Assembly (NCBI RefSeq): GCF_027789125.1
Contig: NZ_JAQFVF010000027.1
Location: forward strand, 124,001-188,000
From: Paenibacillus aestuarii
Lineage (GTDB): Bacteria > Bacillota > Bacilli > Paenibacillales > NBRC-103111
Length of the DNA: 64,000 nucleotides
Reading direction: 5' to 3'
A program made the position numbers and the translations under genes. Position 1 is the stretch's first letter; every line of letters starts with the position of its first letter. Shown here piece by piece: positions 17,937-26,541 of the stretch. The notes beneath the pieces are model-generated. The model did not search any database and had not been told where the DNA came from. It worked only from the letters and a program-made list of their open reading frames with translations.

Positions 17937-18681
17937 ATCGGATGCGGATTTTTTGCAAAAGCTTCACGAGGAAGCGCTGCAGAAGCAAGAAGCTTTCTTC
18001 GGAAACATTGCCAACCGTCTCGGTAGAGAGCGTCGTTTACAAACAGCTCCGGTTAGGAGCATTAAAGGTGCTCCAGACTTTTGGGAAGACGTACAATTGC
18101 CTGTCGAGCAGCGAGTCGAGCTGTTTATGTCCAACTGGCAAAAGGCTGGCGGTCATGTCAAACGGTTCTCAGGCATGCCTGATGTCAGAGAGTTTATTGA
18201 GAATTTTATCGCAACGACACAGGCTAAACACTTGATCGTTCAGGATCAAGATGAGCTTGCAGAACTGAGAACTGCACTGAAAACTTTTGCAGATATCAAT
18301 CTCACTGTATGGAACTCGGAGTCGGCCGGTGAAATGGGAAAAGACGAGCTCGTTGCCAAAGCGGCAGGAGCGGATATTGGGATTGTGGCTGTGGAGCACG
18401 CTGTTGCGTACACAGGCTCACTTGTCGTTACATCAGATCCTACGCGTGGCCGAAGCGTCAGCCTGTTGCCTACGACACTCATTGCCGTTCTGCCGCTGAA
18501 CCGCTTGAAAACCAAGCTGGGCGAAGTCCTGCGGCCATTTGATGCGCTCCCGCTAAAAGAGCGCCCTGCGGGTATTCATTTTATTTCAGGTCCTAGCCGA
18601 TCCGCTGATATTGAAAATGATTTAACCATTGGCGTCCATGGCCCTGGTGTTGTCTATGCGCTAATCGTAGATGAAATTTGA
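17929..18681 (+). CDS. lutC: L-lactate oxidation subunit LutC
   Basis: A 250-aa LUD-domain protein (TSDPTRGRSVSLLPTTLIAVLP and SGPSRSADIENDLTIGVHGPG), third component of the L-lactate oxidation complex. The ATG at 17929 has a strong AGGAGGAGGGAAG site; the longer in-frame extension to 17869 lies inside lutB and is not expected. A terminator follows. Direct linkage behind a pathway that ends in L-lactate fits a continuous route from rhamnose to pyruvate. Confidence 0.94.
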   Translation: MGKSDADFLQKLHEEALQKQEAFFGNIANRLGRERRLQTAPVRSIKGAPDFWEDVQLPVEQRVELFMSNWQKAGGHVKRFSGMPDVREFIENFIATTQAKHLIVQDQDELAELRTALKTFADINLTVWNSESAGEMGKDELVAKAAGADIGIVAVEHAVAYTGSLVVTSDPTRGRSVSLLPTTLIAVLPLNRLKTKLGEVLRPFDALPLKERPAGIHFISGPSRSADIENDLTIGVHGPGVVYALIVDEI

Positions 18682-18694
18682 GTGCGAGCCTTAA

Positions 18695-18734
18695 GGAGCT
18701 GTAAGAGAGCTGTCCTCTCTTATGGCTCTTTTTA
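18695..18734 (+). terminator. Intrinsic terminator after lutC
   Basis: GAGC..TAAGAGAG pairs with CTCTCTTA..GCTC around a short loop and ends in TTTTT. Confidence 0.88.
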
Positions 18735-18784
18735 TTGAATCATGCCGTACCGCCATGCCGTACCCATTATTCGCCAGTACTCAA

Positions 18785-18842
18785 AAAGCCAATTTCAGTA
18801 GTCTCCCTCGAATGTAGGTTGACAGCACTGAAATTGGCTTCT
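18785..18842 (-). terminator. Terminator of the disrupted aldo/keto reductase gene
   Basis: AAGCCAATTTCAGT pairs with ACTGAAATTGGCTT. Read on the minus strand the hairpin runs into TTTTTG, and it lies just after the full-length (not the premature) stop of the reductase reading frame at 18852. Confidence 0.8.
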
Positions 18843-18851
18843 TATTAGCTG

Positions 18852-19721
18852 CTAACGGACATACCATTCGCCTGAAGTCCATTGACTAGCTTTCCAGCGA
18901 AGTACTTCCGGGTTAGCCAGATGGACAATTTCTTTGAAAAATTCCAGTTGTTCAATATCTGTCATTGGTTCGAAGCTTTTGGCTATGGCTAGGTTCCTCT
19001 CTAGCTGCTGCATGGACTCCATTCAGACAATTGCAGTGGAAATCGGCAATGAGAACGTATATTGCAAAGCTTTTTCATACCACGGCGCGAGTTGGCCTAA
19101 TGCCATCACCTTCATACCGATGATTGCGATGCCTTTTTCGTTGGCTCGAGGCAAAAATTCGTGAGCAAAGCTGTAAACAAGATGATCAGCCGCAGATAGA
19201 GCAACCAATGCACTATCAAATGGAAAGCGTTCGATCGCTTCCAATTGAACGCGCGGGTTCGTGTGCCCGCTGATGCTAATATGCTTGATGATCCCCTGTT
19301 CCTTAGCTTCTATCAGTGCTTCAAGGGCTCCGCCTTTGGCCATACACTGGTTCAGTTCATCCATGGTCATGATGTTATGTAATCGCCATTCTTCAACATG
19401 ATCCGTTTGCAGCCGTTTGAGGCTAGCTTCCAAAAGCTTCAATGATCCGTCTCGAGTTCGGTCATGGGTTTTGGTAGCAATCCAAACCTTGTCTCTACGT
19501 CCTAGCAGCGCTTTGCCAAGCCGCTCCTCAGACTGCCCTGCTGAGTAGCTTGGTGCCGTATCGAAGTATATGATGCCTTCGTCGATTGCTCGATGCACAA
19601 TCTGCAAGGCTTCCTCTTCCGTGCAATGATGTTCATCGACAATCCGTTGAGCACCAAAGCTTAGAAGCGGGAATTGTTTTCCCGTTTGGCCGAAACTACG
19701 CTTTTCCAAATCAATTATCAC
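18852..19721 (-). pseudogene. Aldo/keto reductase interrupted by an in-frame TGA
   Basis: The frame reads as an NAD(P)H-dependent aldo/keto reductase (FDTAPSYSAGQSEERLGKAL with the catalytic Tyr, IATKTHDRTRDGSLKLLEASLKRL, SISGHTNP). It stops at a TGA at 19023-19025, immediately after LPISTAIV, then continues in the same frame for 57 more codons (MESMQQLERNLAIAKSF...GEWYVR) to a TAG at 18852. Relatives have Gly at the stop position (AIVGM), so GGA to TGA is the simplest change. The intact flanks and correctly placed terminator imply a recent mutation or a read error. If real, a 232-aa product lacking the C-terminal helices would be made. Start is GTG 19721 or TTG 19709. Confidence 0.82.
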
Positions 19722-19868
19722 CCCTTGGTTATATGTTATCCAATATTTTCAGTTCATACGAATGTCGAAATGTGCAGGGTTTTACGTGCTAGAAGTCTAA
19801 AAGTATGTACAGGGAAATCAGACTAGGCATTACTTGAGACTTTGGGCCTAATTTCTGACAAAAAATGA

Positions 19869-19897
19869 TTGTATTCCACAAGAAATGCACTTATTAT
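19869..19897 (+). promoter_or_regulatory. Candidate sigma-A promoter before motA
   Basis: TTGTAT (19869-19874) and TATTAT (19892-19897) separated by 17 bp, about 50 nt upstream of the motA ATG. No good SigD-type flagellar promoter was seen in this gap. Confidence 0.5.
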
Positions 19898-19950
19898 TTT
19901 ATCATGTGCAGTTAAAGCGATTTAGAGATTATTTGGAGAGGTGCGGAAAG

Positions 19951-20745
19951 ATGGAAAAGTCATCGTTGATTGGCATTATTCTTGCGTTTGTAGCCATCGG
20001 TGTAGGTATGGTTTTGAAGGGAGCTAGTTTGTCAGCACTTCTTAATCCTGCGGCGATGTTGATTATCTTTGGGGGTACGGCAGCAGCATTATTCATAGCA
20101 TTCTCACTTGATGAAGTGAAGAAGATTCCGAAGTTATTTAAAATTATTTTTACTGAACAAAAGTTAATGCAAAAAAAAGAATTGATCGATACATTCGTTA
20201 ACTGGGTAGCGATTACGCGTCGTGAAGGGTTGCTGTCTCTGGAGACACAAGCTGAAGAATTGTCGGACCCGTTCATGAAAGGCGGCATGCGGCTGATCAT
20301 TGACGGCAATGATCCTGATTTTGTACGCGACGTATTGCTTGAAGATATTGCAGAGATGGAAGCAAGACATAAGAAGTACGCACTTATATTTACCCAAGCT
20401 GGTACATATGCGCCGACGCTAGGTGTACTTGGCGCCGTAGTCGGTTTGATTGCGGCTCTTTCGAACCTGAACGAAGTTGAAAAGTTAGGGCACTTGATTT
20501 CAGCGGCTTTCGTTGCCACTTTGTTCGGTATTTTCCTGGGTTATGTCATTTGTCACCCTTTTGCCAATAAATTGAAGCAGAAGTCGAAGAAAGAAGTTGA
20601 GATTAAGCTGATGATCGTTGAGGGTTTATTATCCATCCAATCAGGCGTTTCAGCGAATTCTGTGAAACAAAAAATGTTGATTTTCATCCCCAACTCGGAG
20701 CGCCATGTCTTTGAGGAGGGAGCGAAAGAGGGGGCACCTGAGTGA
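19951..20745 (+). CDS. motA: Flagellar motor stator protein MotA
   Basis: A 264-aa inner-membrane protein of the MotA/TolQ/ExbB family with four predicted membrane spans: two near the N-terminus (IIGIILAFVAIGVGMVL and NPAAMLIIFGGTAAALFI) and two after residue 150 (APTLGVLGAVVGLIAAL and AAFVATLFGIFLGYVIC), separated by a charged cytoplasmic loop. With MotB it forms the ion channel that powers flagellar rotation. The ATG at 19951 has GGAGAGG at 9 nt; an upstream in-frame extension to 19885 is unlikely. Its stop overlaps motB by 4 nt. Proton versus sodium coupling cannot be decided with certainty. Confidence 0.93.
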   Translation: MEKSSLIGIILAFVAIGVGMVLKGASLSALLNPAAMLIIFGGTAAALFIAFSLDEVKKIPKLFKIIFTEQKLMQKKELIDTFVNWVAITRREGLLSLETQAEELSDPFMKGGMRLIIDGNDPDFVRDVLLEDIAEMEARHKKYALIFTQAGTYAPTLGVLGAVVGLIAALSNLNEVEKLGHLISAAFVATLFGIFLGYVICHPFANKLKQKSKKEVEIKLMIVEGLLSIQSGVSANSVKQKMLIFIPNSERHVFEEGAKEGAPE

Positions 20746-21524
20746 GTAAAAAGAAGCATGAGGAACATGAAGAACACGTCGATGAAACATGGCTCATTCC
20801 CTATGCGGACTTGCTTACTCTGCTTCTAGCTCTCTTTATTATTTTGTTCGCTTCTAGTGCTATGGACGCCAAAAAGTACGATTCCGTGATGAGGTCGCTG
20901 AACAGTGCATTTACTGGAGGCATGGCACCATTCTCGATGTCGAACTTGATTCCCATTGACGAACCTGCGAATGCAACCAAAGGTGATGGACAGGAGCAGA
21001 ATAACGCGCAAAGTCAATTGGAAGCTAAGCTGCAAAAGGAAGAAAAGGATCTTGAAGAGCTGAAAAAGAGTATGGACGGCTTTATTAAAGAGAACAATAT
21101 GGGCGACCAGTTAACGACTAAGCTGGACAATGCCAAGTTGACGATAACCATCAGTGACAAGGCTTTGTTCAATTCCGGATCTGCAACAATTAAGGATGAT
21201 TCAAGAGCGCTAGCGGTGTCGATGTCCGATATGCTGAGCCGATATCCGGGATATCAAGTAGAGGTCGCCGGACACACGGATAATGTGCCTATTCACCGTC
21301 AGGACTTCGAAACAAACTGGGATTTGAGCGCGAAGCGGGCTGTGAACTTTATGAAAATATTGTTGGATAATTCGAAGATTGATCCTTCTTATTATCATTC
21401 GGTTGGTTACGGCGAGTACCGTCCAGTTGCCAGTAACGACACGACAGAAGGCAGGGCTGCGAATCGCAGAGTAGAAGTCAGTATTTTAAGAAACATTAAA
21501 CCAACAGATGAAATTGCAAAATAA
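20742..21524 (+). CDS. motB: Flagellar motor stator protein MotB
   Basis: A 260-aa stator subunit. After a charged N-terminal tail, one membrane span begins at the essential ion-carrying Asp23 (IPYADLLTLLLALFIILFAS). Residues about 85-110 look like a coiled-coil or plug region, and the C-terminal OmpA-like peptidoglycan-binding domain is clear (VEVAGHTDNVPIH, WDLSAKRAVNFMKILL, GEYRPVASNDTTEGRAANRRVEV). The GTG start overlaps motA (GTGA). The MotB-like N-terminus (HVDETWLIPYADLLTLL) favours the proton-type MotB over MotS. Confidence 0.94.
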   Translation: MSKKKHEEHEEHVDETWLIPYADLLTLLLALFIILFASSAMDAKKYDSVMRSLNSAFTGGMAPFSMSNLIPIDEPANATKGDGQEQNNAQSQLEAKLQKEEKDLEELKKSMDGFIKENNMGDQLTTKLDNAKLTITISDKALFNSGSATIKDDSRALAVSMSDMLSRYPGYQVEVAGHTDNVPIHRQDFETNWDLSAKRAVNFMKILLDNSKIDPSYYHSVGYGEYRPVASNDTTEGRAANRRVEVSILRNIKPTDEIAK

Positions 21525-21531
21525 AGAAAAT

Positions 21532-21567
21532 GTCCCGCTGCTTCCTTTTGGAAGGCGGGGCTTTTTT
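21532..21567 (+). terminator. Intrinsic terminator after motB
   Basis: CCCGC..TTCC pairs with GGAA..GCGGGG over a TTTT loop and runs into TTTTTT, 8 nt past the stop. The rest of the 345-nt gap to pstS holds the Pho promoter and nothing else recognised. Confidence 0.85.
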
Positions 21568-21731
21568 GTATGGATATATGATCGAACCCGTTCCCGGGGC
21601 GCCGAGCTCGTCTATAACTGTCCATTTTCAGTCAAAAATCGACTTTTTTCAATTCTATTCTTTGATTTCTAATATAGGTCTTATGCATGAAGTTAGACTG
21701 GCGTTTTGTTGTGGAATTGTAAAAAGAAAGT

Positions 21732-21785
21732 TTTACATTACGTTTACGTTTCTTGGGTTTGTATTTTACATTCAATGTTTACTAT
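21732..21785 (+). promoter_or_regulatory. PhoP-box promoter of pstS
   Basis: Hexamers at strict 11-bp steps: TTTACA (21732), TTTACG (21743), TGGGTT (21754, poor) and TTTACA (21765), then 9 bp and a -10 box TACTAT (21780-21785). This is the known layout of PhoP-activated promoters in bacilli (TT(A/C/T)ACA repeats spaced 11 bp replacing the -35 box). It should be activated under phosphate limitation. Confidence 0.82.
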
Positions 21786-21869
21786 AAGTTTGTAAGTTAG
21801 TTCGACAGCCTGCTTGAAACTTCGAAACTAACAAAATGCAACATAAAATCAAAGGAGGACATGCTAACA

Positions 21870-22793
21870 ATGTTTAAGTTCATGTCGAAAAAAGGAATCA
21901 CATTTACACTTTCCGCAGTATTGATGATGGGGTCATTAGTAGGATGCGGCGCAAAAACAGATACAAACAGCGCTTCTTCCGCAACACCTGCTGCAACGAC
22001 GGCTGCAACTGCTTCTGCTAAACCAAGCGATACTCCTAAAACAGAACTTTCCGGTACAGTAACAGCTTCCGGTTCCAGTGCATTGCTTCCTCTGGTTAAA
22101 CAAGCTGCAACTGAATTCATGGAAAAGAACCCTAAAGTAACAATCAACGTTACTGCAGGCGGATCCGGTACAGGTATTAAAAACGTAGCTGACGGTACTT
22201 CCGATATCGGTAACTCCGACGTTGAGCCAGCAGCTGAGTTTAAAGATAAAGGTCTGGTTGACCACCAAGTAGCAATCGCTCCATTTGCTTTGATCGTAAA
22301 CAAAGATGTAACTATCGATAACCTGACAAAACAACAAGCTTCCGATATCTACACTGGTAAAATTACAAACTGGAAAGATGTTGGCGGTAAAGATGCGAAA
22401 ATCGTCCTGGTTCACCGTCCAGACAGCTCCGGTTCCCGTACACTAGTAAAACAAATCATTCTTGACAACAAAGAGTTCTCCAAAGAAGGTATCACACAAG
22501 AAAACAGCGGTGCGGTTAAAACTGCAGTTGCCGGTACTTCGAGCTCCATCGGTTATGTAGATACTCCTTATATCGACGATACTTTGAAAGCTCTGAAAAT
22601 TGACGGTGTAGCATTCACTGAAGACAACATCAAAAACGGCACATACAAACTGTATGGCGTTGAGCACATGTACACGAAAGGTGAAGCTAAAGACCCAGCT
22701 AAAGCTTTCATCGACTACATCTCTTCCAAAGAATTCCAAGGCAAACAAGTTCGTGACCTGAAATTCTTGCCAGCTGATCTGCTTAAAAAATAA
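21870..22793 (+). CDS. pstS: Phosphate ABC transporter substrate-binding lipoprotein
   Basis: A 307-aa lipoprotein that captures inorganic phosphate outside the membrane. Signal peptide with lipobox LVGC (lipidated Cys26), a Ser/Thr/Ala-rich linker of about 35 residues, then the binding fold with the phosphate-contacting TASGSSALLPLVKQ and GGSGTGIKNVADGTSDIGNSDVEP segments and RPDSSGSRTLVKQIIL. I prefer the ATG at 21870 because AAAGGAGG is 11 nt upstream; the earlier in-frame ATG at 21861 is only 2 nt from that site. A hairpin and a second Pho promoter separate it from pstC, allowing excess binding protein to be made. Confidence 0.94.
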   Translation: MFKFMSKKGITFTLSAVLMMGSLVGCGAKTDTNSASSATPAATTAATASAKPSDTPKTELSGTVTASGSSALLPLVKQAATEFMEKNPKVTINVTAGGSGTGIKNVADGTSDIGNSDVEPAAEFKDKGLVDHQVAIAPFALIVNKDVTIDNLTKQQASDIYTGKITNWKDVGGKDAKIVLVHRPDSSGSRTLVKQIILDNKEFSKEGITQENSGAVKTAVAGTSSSIGYVDTPYIDDTLKALKIDGVAFTEDNIKNGTYKLYGVEHMYTKGEAKDPAKAFIDYISSKEFQGKQVRDLKFLPADLLKK

Positions 22794-22809
22794 TAAGCTC
22801 TCACATCTT

Positions 22810-22840
22810 AGGCCGCTGCATATTATGCAGTGGCCTTTGG
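22810..22840 (+). terminator. Hairpin between pstS and pstC, partial terminator
   Basis: GGCCGCTGCAT pairs perfectly with ATGCAGTGGCC (one G-T) but only a short T tract follows (TTTGG). Likely an attenuating terminator or RNA stabiliser after pstS. Confidence 0.65.
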
Positions 22841-22873
22841 CCGTTTAGACTGTCCGTGAAAAAAGTCGAAAAT

Positions 22874-22927
22874 TTTACATAGCCTTAACAAATCGAAAAT
22901 AGTGGTTTTACATTCATCACCTATTAT
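22874..22927 (+). promoter_or_regulatory. PhoP-box promoter of pstCAB-phoU
   Basis: TTTACA (22874), TTAACA (22885), AAAATA (22896, poor) and TTTACA (22907) at exact 11-bp steps, then 9 bp and -10 TATTAT (22922-22927). The geometry is identical to the pstS promoter, giving the transport genes their own phosphate-starvation promoter. Confidence 0.8.
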
Positions 22928-22964
22928 TAAAGTATTGTTAATCTAGTAGAGGGGGATTACCCAA

Positions 22965-23903
22965 TTGAGTACTACAGCAGACAAGCTAACGACAAACCCC
23001 AAAAAGGAGAAAAGTCGTCCGGTGATTACAAAGTGGACCCGTAAACAGCATAGACAGGACAGCATGATGAGATGGGTGTTTGTAGGTAGTGCGGCGCTTG
23101 TGTCGGCTATTATCTTCTCGATCATTGTCTTTGTAGGTATGCAGGGGTTAAAAACATTCCAGGGTGTCAGTCCGCTAGAATTTTTCTTTTCGACGGATTG
23201 GACGCCAGGCCAACAAAAGTTCGGCGCTTTTCCCTTCCTATATAGTACCCTTATGCTGACGCTTGTATCCGTCGTACTGTCCGTGCCTCTTGCCTTATCA
23301 GGCGCAATGTTTATGGCTAAAATTGCACCGAAGTGGATGCGTGAAATTCTTCGTCCGGCAACGGACTTGTTCGTTGGTATTCCGTCGGTTGTATACGGCC
23401 TGATCGGGATGACGGTGATCGTTCCAGCGCTAGGTAAAATCACTGGCGGCATCGGTTACGGTATTTTGCCTGCCGCGATTATTTTGGCGATTATGATTCT
23501 GCCAACGATTCTTTCCATCTCGGAAGACGCCATCCGATCGCTGCCAGTACGCTTGGAAGAAGCATCCCTTGCGCTCGGAGCGACAAGATGGCAGACGATG
23601 TGGCGCGTCCTTTTGCCAGCGGCTAGACCAGGGATTTTGACGGCGATTATTTTGGGTATGGGGCGTGCGATCGGGGAGACGATGGCCGTGTTCATGGTAA
23701 TCGGGAACTCGCCGCAGATGCCAAAGTCGCTGCTGGATTCCACAACGGTGTTAACAACCGCGATTGTGAAAGATATGGGAAATACGAGCTACGGCTCGAC
23801 ATGGAATAATGCACTTTATATGATGGCGCTCTTGCTGCTGATCATTTCATTAGTATTGATTCTGATTATTCGTATCGTGGCCAAAAGGAGTGAAATTAAA
23901 TGA
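22965..23903 (+). CDS. pstC: Phosphate ABC transporter permease PstC
   Basis: A 312-aa inner-membrane permease with about six spans, starting near residue 45 (VGSAALVSAIIFSIIVFVG), and the EAA-type loop that docks the ATPase (EEASLALGATRWQTMWRVLLPAARPGI). Start is TTG at 22965 with AGAGGGGG 8 nt before it; the alternative Met lies well inside. It pairs with PstA, overlapping it by 4 nt (ATGA). Confidence 0.93.
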   Translation: MSTTADKLTTNPKKEKSRPVITKWTRKQHRQDSMMRWVFVGSAALVSAIIFSIIVFVGMQGLKTFQGVSPLEFFFSTDWTPGQQKFGAFPFLYSTLMLTLVSVVLSVPLALSGAMFMAKIAPKWMREILRPATDLFVGIPSVVYGLIGMTVIVPALGKITGGIGYGILPAAIILAIMILPTILSISEDAIRSLPVRLEEASLALGATRWQTMWRVLLPAARPGILTAIILGMGRAIGETMAVFMVIGNSPQMPKSLLDSTTVLTTAIVKDMGNTSYGSTWNNALYMMALLLLIISLVLILIIRIVAKRSEIK

Positions 23904-24757
23904 GCAGTAAAACAACAGATCGCTTGGCCACCCTTTACTTCTGGGCATCGGGCATTCTTATTATCTTGATCTTGGCTTGGTTCATGATTCGTATTCTGGG
24001 TGAGGGACTTCCCCACTTGTCCTGGCACTTTATATTCGGCAAGCCGGAAGAAATTAAAGCTGGCGGCGGCGTGGGTCCGCAGTTATTTAACTCCTTCTAC
24101 GTGCTGATTTTGTCCTTGATTATATCCATTCCTATCGGGGTATGTGCGGGTATTTATCTATCCATCTATGCTCAAAAGAACTGGTTCACCGATCTGGTGC
24201 GTATCTCTGTTGAAGCTTTATCTTCTGTACCTTCGATCGTATTCGGTCTATTCGGATTCTTGCTGTTCGCTAATTTGTTGGGCCTGAAATTCTCTATCCT
24301 GGGCGGCGCGGCGACTGTAGCCCTGCTCAACTTGCCGGTCATGGTGCGAGTCACGGAGGAAGCCATTCGTACGGTTCCAGAATCGTACTGGGAAGCCAGC
24401 CTTGCGCTTGGCTCAACCAAATGGCAGGCTATCCGCAAAGTGCTCATTCCTGCCGCTCTGCCTAACCTGATCACAGGGATCACGTTGATCGCCGGTCGTG
24501 CGCTAGGGGAATCTGCGATTCTGATCTATACCGCGGGACTATCCGTATCTCGTTTCTTCCCGGACTTCAACCCGCTCAAAATGGGTGAAACGTTATCGGT
24601 CCATTTATGGTATGTCGGTGCTGAAGCCTTGGTACCGGATGCCAAAGCGATTGCTCAAGGAAGCGCCGCGCTGTTGTTGATCGTCGTGTTGATTTTCAAC
24701 ATGCTGGTTGCCATTCCAAGCCGAATTTTACAAAAACGATTGTCCGGAGGTAAATAA
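23900..24757 (+). CDS. pstA: Phosphate ABC transporter permease PstA
   Basis: A 285-aa permease, partner of PstC, with about six membrane spans and the EAA-type coupling loop ([31 protein letters not shown]). The start overlaps the pstC stop, and pstB begins 2 nt after its end, showing tight translational coupling. Normal length, no anomalies. Confidence 0.94.
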   Translation: MSSKTTDRLATLYFWASGILIILILAWFMIRILGEGLPHLSWHFIFGKPEEIKAGGGVGPQLFNSFYVLILSLIISIPIGVCAGIYLSIYAQKNWFTDLVRISVEALSSVPSIVFGLFGFLLFANLLGLKFSILGGAATVALLNLPVMVRVTEEAIRTVPESYWEASLALGSTKWQAIRKVLIPAALPNLITGITLIAGRALGESAILIYTAGLSVSRFFPDFNPLKMGETLSVHLWYVGAEALVPDAKAIAQGSAALLLIVVLIFNMLVAIPSRILQKRLSGGK

Positions 24758-24759
24758 AT

Positions 24760-25533
24760 ATGACAACGAACTTAGCAACAAAACATAAAATTAAAGCGGA
24801 CAAATTAAATTTATTTTACGGCGAAAATCATGCGCTGCATGATATCGATTTGTCCATTGAACAAGGCACAATAGCTGCGTTGATCGGACCGTCCGGTTGC
24901 GGTAAGTCGACATTTCTTCGCACTTTGAACCGGATGAATGATTTGATTGACAGTGTACGCATTACAGGAAATGTGTCGGTAGACGGCCAAAACATCTACG
25001 GTACCGATTCCGATGTCGTATCGCTGCGCAAGCGTGTCGGCATGGTGTTCCAACGTCCAAACCCATTCCCGATGAGCATCTATGACAACATTGCTTACGG
25101 CCCACGCATTCATGGCACGAAGAAAAAAGCGGTGCTTGACGAAATCGTGGAACGCAGCTTGGTGCAAGCCGCTCTGTGGGATGAAGTTAAAGACCGTCTC
25201 CACAAATCCGCGCTTGGTCTGTCCGGCGGACAGCAGCAGCGTCTTTGTATCGCACGTTTGCTGGCTGTTGAGCCTGATGTTCTGTTGATGGATGAGCCGA
25301 CATCCGCACTTGATCCGATTTCAACGTTGAAAGTCGAAGAGCTGACACAGACACTGAAAGATAAATATACGATTATCATTGTGACGCACAACATGCAACA
25401 AGCCGCAAGGATTTCGGATGTCACTTCTTTCTTCTTAAACGGTTATTTGGTGGAAACGGACAAAACGGACAAAATCTTTACGAACCCGAACGATCAGCGT
25501 ACAGAAGACTACATCACAGGAAGATTTGGTTAA
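24760..25533 (+). CDS. pstB: Phosphate ABC transporter ATP-binding protein
   Basis: A 257-aa ATPase that drives phosphate import. Walker [10 protein letters not shown] begins at Gly43, the signature is [13 protein letters not shown], Walker B is [13 protein letters not shown], and the H-loop is [14 protein letters not shown]. The PstB-specific TLNRMNDLI segment follows the P-loop. It starts with GGAGG before the ATG and lies between pstA and phoU. Confidence 0.96.
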   Translation: MTTNLATKHKIKADKLNLFYGENHALHDIDLSIEQGTIAALIGPSGCGKSTFLRTLNRMNDLIDSVRITGNVSVDGQNIYGTDSDVVSLRKRVGMVFQRPNPFPMSIYDNIAYGPRIHGTKKKAVLDEIVERSLVQAALWDEVKDRLHKSALGLSGGQQQRLCIARLLAVEPDVLLMDEPTSALDPISTLKVEELTQTLKDKYTIIIVTHNMQQAARISDVTSFFLNGYLVETDKTDKIFTNPNDQRTEDYITGRFG

Positions 25534-25557
25534 TTCTAAGAGGGGGGGTAGACCGGA

Positions 25558-26217
25558 ATGGATGCTAGACCAGGGTTTCATCAATCACTTTCATTATTGC
25601 AACAGGAATTGCTGGAGATGGGAAACAGCACGCAAAATTCAATCCGCGCAGCTGTGGAATCATTAGAGAAGCTGGATGAAAAAGCAGCTACTCAGGTGAT
25701 TAAGAACGATGATCTGCTCGACGAATATTTGACGAAAATCGATGAGCTGTCCCTGCGCTTGATCGCGTTGCAGCAGCCAATGGCCAGCGATTTGCGGATT
25801 ATCGGCACAGCGCTCAAAATTGCTATCGATTTGGAGCGGATCGCAGATCATGCTGTAGATATCGCGAAAATTACGATTCGTTTTGCCGGCGAGGAGCTGG
25901 TAAAGCCGCTTGAGATCATCCCGCAGATGGCGGAAATTGCCATTGAGATGCTGCAAGAAAGCTTGTTATCCTACACGGAACGTGATGTGCATCGCGCCGC
26001 GGCTCTTGCTGAGAAGGATGACCGCGTTGATAAGCTGTACAGCACAGTCATGCAAGAGATTATGGGCATGATGAGCTCAGACTACGTTCGTAACCGTCAA
26101 CTCACACATTTGCTGTTCGTGGCGCATTATTTGGAGCGCGTTGCTGATCATGCGACGAATATTGGCGAAGGCGTCATTTACATGGTGACAGGCAAGCGCA
26201 AGGATTTGAATATTTAA
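25558..26217 (+). CDS. phoU: Phosphate system negative regulator PhoU
   Basis: A 219-aa all-alpha cytoplasmic protein with two PhoU repeats, each with the metal-binding E/D-x3-D helix (KIAIDLERIADHAVDIAKITIR near residue 90; FVAHYLERVADHATNIGEGVIYM near 190). It restrains the Pst transporter and phosphate signalling when phosphate is plentiful. An AGAGGGGGGG site precedes the ATG. Last gene of the pst operon; a strong terminator follows. The PhoPR two-component pair is not in the window. Confidence 0.95.
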   Translation: MDARPGFHQSLSLLQQELLEMGNSTQNSIRAAVESLEKLDEKAATQVIKNDDLLDEYLTKIDELSLRLIALQQPMASDLRIIGTALKIAIDLERIADHAVDIAKITIRFAGEELVKPLEIIPQMAEIAIEMLQESLLSYTERDVHRAAALAEKDDRVDKLYSTVMQEIMGMMSSDYVRNRQLTHLLFVAHYLERVADHATNIGEGVIYMVTGKRKDLNI

Positions 26218-26218
26218 T

Positions 26219-26267
26219 AAAAAGCTGCACCCGGATGTCAGAGATGACTTGGGTGCAGCTTTTTTTG
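26219..26267 (+). terminator. Intrinsic terminator after phoU
   Basis: AAGCTGCACCC pairs with GGGTGCAGCTT around an internal loop and is followed by seven T residues. Confidence 0.92.
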
Positions 26268-26326
26268 ATGAAAATAGGTCTTTCACGAAGCGAGTTGACA
26301 AACTGCCGCTCTTCACCGGTAATGTT

Positions 26327-26458
26327 CTAAAGCGGGCAAATCCGCTCTAGGTGCGAGTGGGGCAGCTAAGGCGTAGGCTCTAAAGCGAGTAATCCGCCTT
26401 TTAGGAGCCCCGCAAACAGCCGACAAACCCGCTCTAGCGCGGAAAACCGCTTTAGGGC
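26327..26458. repeat. Three copies of a small palindromic element
   Basis: Three imperfect palindromes built on CTAAAGCGG-N(4-6)-CCGCTTTAG: 26327-26350, 26377-26408 and 26428-26458 (the last inverted in its imperfections). They fill most of the 324-nt gap between the phoU terminator and the histidine kinase gene, with GC-rich DNA up to the kinase stop. They look like a dispersed extragenic palindrome family; the third could also serve as the kinase-side transcript end. Confidence 0.65.
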
Positions 26459-26541
26459 TGGCAGCCATAAAGCCCGCCGCCGCGGACATGAGACGCGCCC
26501 GCAGGGCCGTCTAGCGAGCCCCGCCACACGAGAGCGGCGCA

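Noticed and set aside
19023..19025. Selenocysteine or programmed read-through at the TGA in the aldo/keto reductase frame
   Set aside because: The position corresponds to a structural glycine, not a catalytic residue, and no SECIS-like hairpin follows the TGA. A GGA to TGA change is simpler.
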